Shown here: piece after piece, positions 13,877 through 14,909 of the stretch
Layout: the number at the start of each line of letters is the position of its first letter
How positions within the stretch are numbered: the stretch's first letter is position 1
DNA from: CAVUAT01 sp963739545
GTDB lineage: Bacteria; Actinomycetota; Thermoleophilia; Solirubrobacterales; 70-9
Assembly (NCBI GenBank): GCA_963739545.1
Contig: CAVUAT010000005.1
Coordinates: 1-14,909, forward strand
Reading direction: 5' to 3'
DNA length: 14,909 nucleotides
Translations under genes and position numbers: made by a program
Notes under the pieces: generated by a model
What the model was told of the DNA's origin: nothing
The model's input: the letters and a program-made list of their open reading frames with translations, nothing else
The model's database searches: none

Positions 13877-14373
13877 AGGACCCGGTAGACCCGGTAGTCG
13901 ATGTGATCCTGCGAGAGCTCGTTGAGCCCGACGAGCACCAGCTCGCTGACCCAGGCGTAGCGCTCGTCGCTGGTCTCGAGCCGCGGCGTGGTGCGCACGT
14001 AGCTCTCGCCGAACGGAATGCGATCACCTGCGTCGAGGCGAGCGAGGCCGTCGGGCGGGATCTGGATCACGCCGCCGGCCGTGTAGTGGATCAGCACGCC
14101 GTCGTCGGTCCGAAGGGTGGCGCGCACGTCGACGCGCCCGATCAGGTCGGTGCCGACCAGGAGCGCGTCCCCTCCGCCGGGCAGCACCTCACCGCGAAGG
14201 CGCTCGCCCTCGAAGCGCCCGCCCTTCGCGATGAAGTTCATCCGCAGGCCGACGGCGGTCGGGATCGTCTGCACGGGCTCGAGGTCCACGCCCATGTCGA
14301 ACAGGTGCTCGACCGGCAACTCGCCGGTCACGGGGACGTCGTCGAGCAGGGTGGCTTCGGTGATCGTCGTCAT
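13873..14373 (-). CDS. DUF3237 family protein
   Basis: A 166-residue cytoplasmic protein of the DUF3237 family, a small beta-barrel fold with no settled biochemical role. The characteristic blocks are present: GGRFEGERLRGEVLPGGGDALLV (about residues 51-73), then RVDVRATLRTDDGVLIHYTA and YVRTTPRLETSDERYAWVSE, ending in DYRVYRVL. DUF3237 genes are often found beside dehydrogenases and NTF2-like proteins in catabolic or detoxification clusters, as here. The ATG (14373-14371) overlaps the stop of the SnoaL-like gene in ATGA, and its own stop overlaps the GTG of the Ddn-like gene in GTGA, so all three are translationally coupled. This supports a joint role, possibly as a small-molecule binding or modifying protein. 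Confidence 0.9.
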   Translation of the reverse strand: MTTITEATLLDDVPVTGELPVEHLFDMGVDLEPVQTIPTAVGLRMNFIAKGGRFEGERLRGEVLPGGGDALLVGTDLIGRVDVRATLRTDDGVLIHYTAGGVIQIPPDGLARLDAGDRIPFGESYVRTTPRLETSDERYAWVSELVLVGLNELSQDHIDYRVYRVL

Positions 14374-14789
14374 GCCGCCGCGACCTCCTCCGCGACATCG
14401 AGCTCCGGGAGGGCCGCCTGCAGCCCGACCATGTCGATGAACGTGTCTTTGCGCGCGACCAGGCCGTCCGCGTTCACGGTGACCACGTCGTTGCAGTCGA
14501 AGCCGCGGCGCTCCGTCGCCCCCTCGGGCAGGAAGGTGAGCCTCCAGTCGAGCACCCAGAAGCCATCGCCGTACAGCACGCGATGGGTATCGAACCCGAA
14601 CTCGGGGAAGCGGGCGAAGTAGCCCGCGAAGGTTTCGCGAATCGCCTCGCGCCCCACCGCCGGCTCTGTCCCGATGTGGGTCTGGAACCGCGAGTCCTCG
14701 GCATGCATGGCGGCGATCCCGTCGGGGTCGTGCGCCTCCCAGAGTGCGAAGTAGCGCTCCGAGATCCGCTTCAGGTCGTGCTCACTCAT
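14370..14789 (-). CDS. SnoaL-like / NTF2-fold protein
   Basis: A 139-residue protein of the SnoaL-like (NTF2 superfamily) group, whose members are cone-shaped pockets acting as isomerases, cyclases, hydrolases or ligand binders on small hydrophobic molecules. Typical features are the first helix ISERYFALWEAHDPDGIAAM, then HAEDSRF, GREAIRETFAGYFARFPEF and the strands VLDWRLTF and DCNDVVTVNADGLVARKDTF. The specific reaction is unknown. The start is ATG 14789-14787, with AAAGGAG six bases upstream; the frame continues to 14888, but that part contains the operator repeats and is not coding. It is the first gene of a five-gene cassette and overlaps the DUF3237 gene by four bases. Confidence 0.88.
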   Translation of the reverse strand: MSEHDLKRISERYFALWEAHDPDGIAAMHAEDSRFQTHIGTEPAVGREAIRETFAGYFARFPEFGFDTHRVLYGDGFWVLDWRLTFLPEGATERRGFDCNDVVTVNADGLVARKDTFIDMVGLQAALPELDVAEEVAAA

Positions 14790-14803
14790 CCTCGTCTCCT
14801 TTG

Positions 14804-14845
14804 TTCCATACTGACAGTACGGAATACCATACCGAAGGTACGGAA
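14804..14845. promoter_or_regulatory. Two adjacent 21-bp palindromic operators
   Basis: Site 1 (14804-14824) reads TTCCATACTG-A-CAGTACGGAA, a palindrome with one mismatched pair. Site 2 (14825-14845) follows without a gap, reads TACCATACCG-A-AGGTACGGAA and matches site 1 at 17 of 21 positions; its core is CCATACC-GAA-GGTACGG. The spacing of 21 bp is two helical turns, so two dimers could bind the same face. The sites lie 15 bp before the SnoaL-like start, next to its ribosome binding site, and 23 bp from a divergent start codon. Palindromes of this size with odd centres are typical of TetR operators, and a TetR gene is in the cassette. No clear -35/-10 pair could be fixed. Confidence 0.75.
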
Positions 14846-14868
14846 GAAATGTCGGCAACATCTCGGCC

Positions 14869-14909
14869 ATGGCCACCGCGGACCTCACGGTGATCGGCCT
14901 CGGCCGCTC
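14869..14909 (+). CDS. Probable Rossmann-fold oxidoreductase, N-terminal fragment
   Basis: An ATG at 14869 opens a frame that runs off the right edge: 13 complete codons give MATADLTVIGLGR, then a serine codon is begun. A beta strand followed by G-L-G near the N-terminus is the start of a nucleotide-binding Rossmann fold, as in the 6-phosphogluconate/3-hydroxyisobutyrate dehydrogenase group or a flavoprotein. After the initiator ATG every complete codon has G or C in the third position, in line with coding use here. No ribosome binding site is visible. It is divergent from the SnoaL-like cassette and could share its operators. The piece is too short for a firm family call. Confidence 0.45.
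   Translation, partial: MATADLTVIGLGR

Noticed and set aside
14790..14888. N-terminal extension of the SnoaL-like protein to 14888.
   Set aside because: It covers both operator palindromes and an AT-richer promoter-like segment, while the ATG at 14789 has an ideal ribosome binding site.

Overview
The window is high-GC DNA (third codon positions almost all G or C), gene-dense, with no stretch over 300 bases lacking a gene. It looks like the chromosome of an actinobacterium, possibly of the Thermoleophilia/Solirubrobacterales type. The reasons are a deazaflavin (F420)-dependent Ddn-like protein, a thiamine enzyme closely resembling mycobacterial IlvG, a six-helix membrane cyclase with a HAMP domain, frequent GTG/TTG starts, and conserved actinobacterial proteins of unknown function. 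This placement is inference. No tRNA, rRNA, insertion sequence, phage gene or CRISPR array was found.

Layout: the plus strand carries only the 3' end of a TypA/BipA-like GTPase (left edge) and what looks like the 5' end of an oxidoreductase (right edge). Everything between is on the minus strand, so it is transcribed from right to left. In that order it runs: (a) a five-gene cassette of SnoaL-like protein, DUF3237 protein, frameshifted Ddn-like F420 reductase, TetR repressor and NAD(P)-binding SDR, headed by two adjacent 21-bp palindromes that look like TetR operators; (b) a membrane-bound class III nucleotide cyclase with a CRP-like palindrome just before its start, followed by a charged, helix-rich conserved protein and an IlvG-like thiamine diphosphate enzyme; (c) a small coiled-coil protein, a zinc-ribbon/HTH-like protein and an aldo/keto reductase; (d) a cytoplasmic phosphodiester-glycosidase-like protein with a strong hairpin at its ribosome binding site, then a GT4 glycosyltransferase; (e) a DEAD-box RNA helicase overlapping a second zinc-ribbon/HTH-like protein; (f) xseA and xseB, the two subunits of exonuclease VII.

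The best candidates for something undescribed are: the two paralogous zinc-ribbon plus HTH-like proteins about 5 kb apart, each translationally coupled to the gene before it; the operator-headed cassette that carries its own TetR gene; and the cyclase, which keeps its metal-binding and transition-state residues but has glutamine where the purine-selecting lysine normally sits, behind a possible CRP-type site.
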